Of a stretch of 64,000 bases of DNA, positions 63,512 through 64,000 are shown one piece after another. The stretch is from assembly GCF_039941015.1 (NCBI RefSeq), contig NZ_JBDVFI010000020.1; one strand, given 5' to 3'. The stretch comes from Sedimentitalea sp039941015. Its GTDB lineage: Bacteria > Pseudomonadota > Alphaproteobacteria > Rhodobacterales > Rhodobacteraceae. Below the pieces are notes generated by a model, which was given only the letters and a program-made list of their open reading frames with translations, made no database searches and was not told where the DNA came from. A program made the translations under genes and the position numbers. The stretch's first letter is position 1, and every line of letters starts with the position of its first letter.

Positions 63512-64000
63512 TCAGAACAGGTCAGGAAACAGACGTTTCAGGCTGAGCGGTCGATAAGCGTTCATCGCATCCAGACGTTGTTTTACGGTTGGCGACGCAT
63601 CGGTCGAGATGGCCGGACCGTCTCGCCACACCAGCAGGTCGGGCGAAATACCGTAGATGGGTGAAGGATCGCGCAAAACCGGCACATCATCTGCGGGGTT
63701 GGGATCCACCGCCGGAATATTGGCGTCCGGACGCAAGGTTAGTCCGGCTTTCTTTGCGCCTTCGGCGATCCATTGAAGCGTTATGGCCGACAGGCTGGCG
63801 CTGTCACCGGTGCCCCCGACAATGCCGTGATCGCCCACAAACCAAAGCTGCTGAAAGGGTCGATCGTCCGAAGTATCGCCGCGATTCAACCCCGGCCCTT
63901 CGTCGCTGTCATCCAGATTGTTCCACGGCGACGGCAGAAAGAATGCCCGCCGTTCATCCAACGCCAGCGCGTGCCGCGCACTGGTCACCATGCTGGAAAG
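63512..64000 (-). CDS. DUF2235 hydrolase-like protein, C-terminal part
   Basis: The last 162 codons of a protein whose start lies beyond the right edge. The frame runs through position 64000 with no stop, so the methionine at 63991 is not the true start. LALDERRAFFLPSPWNN and QQLWFVGDHGIVGGTGDSAS resemble the alpha/beta hydrolase-like DUF2235 family, which includes type VI secretion phospholipase effectors as well as cellular enzymes. The catalytic GxSxG would be upstream of the window. No secretion gene is visible, so effector status is not supported. Confidence 0.6.
   Translation of the reverse strand, partial: LSSMVTSARHALALDERRAFFLPSPWNNLDDSDEGPGLNRGDTSDDRPFQQLWFVGDHGIVGGTGDSASLSAITLQWIAEGAKKAGLTLRPDANIPAVDPNPADDVPVLRDPSPIYGISPDLLVWRDGPAISTDASPTVKQRLDAMNAYRPLSLKRLFPDLF

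Overview
The window looks like chromosomal DNA of a marine alphaproteobacterium of the family Rhodobacteraceae (Roseobacter group). Four things point there: the dusB(nifR3)-ntrB-ntrC order; an NtrC without the sigma-54 contact loop; a DMSP lyase DddP with every catalytic residue at its published position; and several small families (DUF6456, DUF6477, DUF6455, DUF6314, DUF2270) that I recognise mainly from this family. Coding density is high and genes often overlap by 4 bases. I see no rRNA, tRNA, insertion sequence, prophage or CRISPR array.

Layout. 1-3250 (minus): end of a nitrogen-regulation operon (dusB, ntrB, ntrC; ntrC runs off the left edge). 3466-6250 (plus): ispF-pgpA-pncC, then an ammonium channel. 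6285-9625: MmgE/PrpD, a RatA/COQ10-like protein, hpt and a LysR regulator. 9720-11152: cytochrome c' and a dihaem cytochrome c. 11176-17499: lipA, a lysine-rich coiled-coil orphan, a divergent DUF6456/DUF6477 pair with CtrA-like boxes between them, a non-pyrrolysine MttB homologue and a DUF2270 protein with no ordinary start codon. 17559-21126: guaA followed by an AT-richer islet with a glycosyltransferase-like gene and an FkbM methyltransferase. 21227-25620: two EamA transporters, an orphan P-loop protein, a secreted protein and metA. 25629-33487: alpha/beta hydrolase, ppk2, a TetR regulator and the imuA-imuB-dnaE2 translesion cassette. 33622-36032: exbB-exbD-exbD-tonB behind a tandem 19-bp repeat. 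36193-41755: dddP, an alpha/beta hydrolase-OsmC fusion, envelope proteins, bioY and two small family-specific proteins. 41876-48061: purB, two small secreted proteins sharing a Cys-Trp-Asp-Cys motif, an orphan FliG, EamA, an LpxL-type acyltransferase and a DUF1223 protein. 48292-51796: acnA and an SDR. 51803-58799 (minus): yajC-secD-secF, a TauE permease, a Mth938-like protein and ccmA-B-C-D-G. 59051-64000: serS, a TspO-like protein, a SnoaL-like protein, a membrane protein, a fatty-acid desaturase and the end of a DUF2235 protein.

Themes. Several genes fit a marine heterotroph: DMSP cleavage (dddP), a possible methylamine-type demethylase (mttB homologue), ammonium uptake with NtrBC control, TonB-driven import and biotin salvage. 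The Sec auxiliary and cytochrome c maturation genes form one export-related block, and two c-type cytochromes that need the Ccm pathway are encoded elsewhere in the window. The least explained items are the lysine-rich protein at 12361, the P-loop protein at 23084, the ATT-start candidate at 16819, the tandem repeat before exbB and the low-GC islet after guaA. I found no obviously new multi-gene defence or mobile system.
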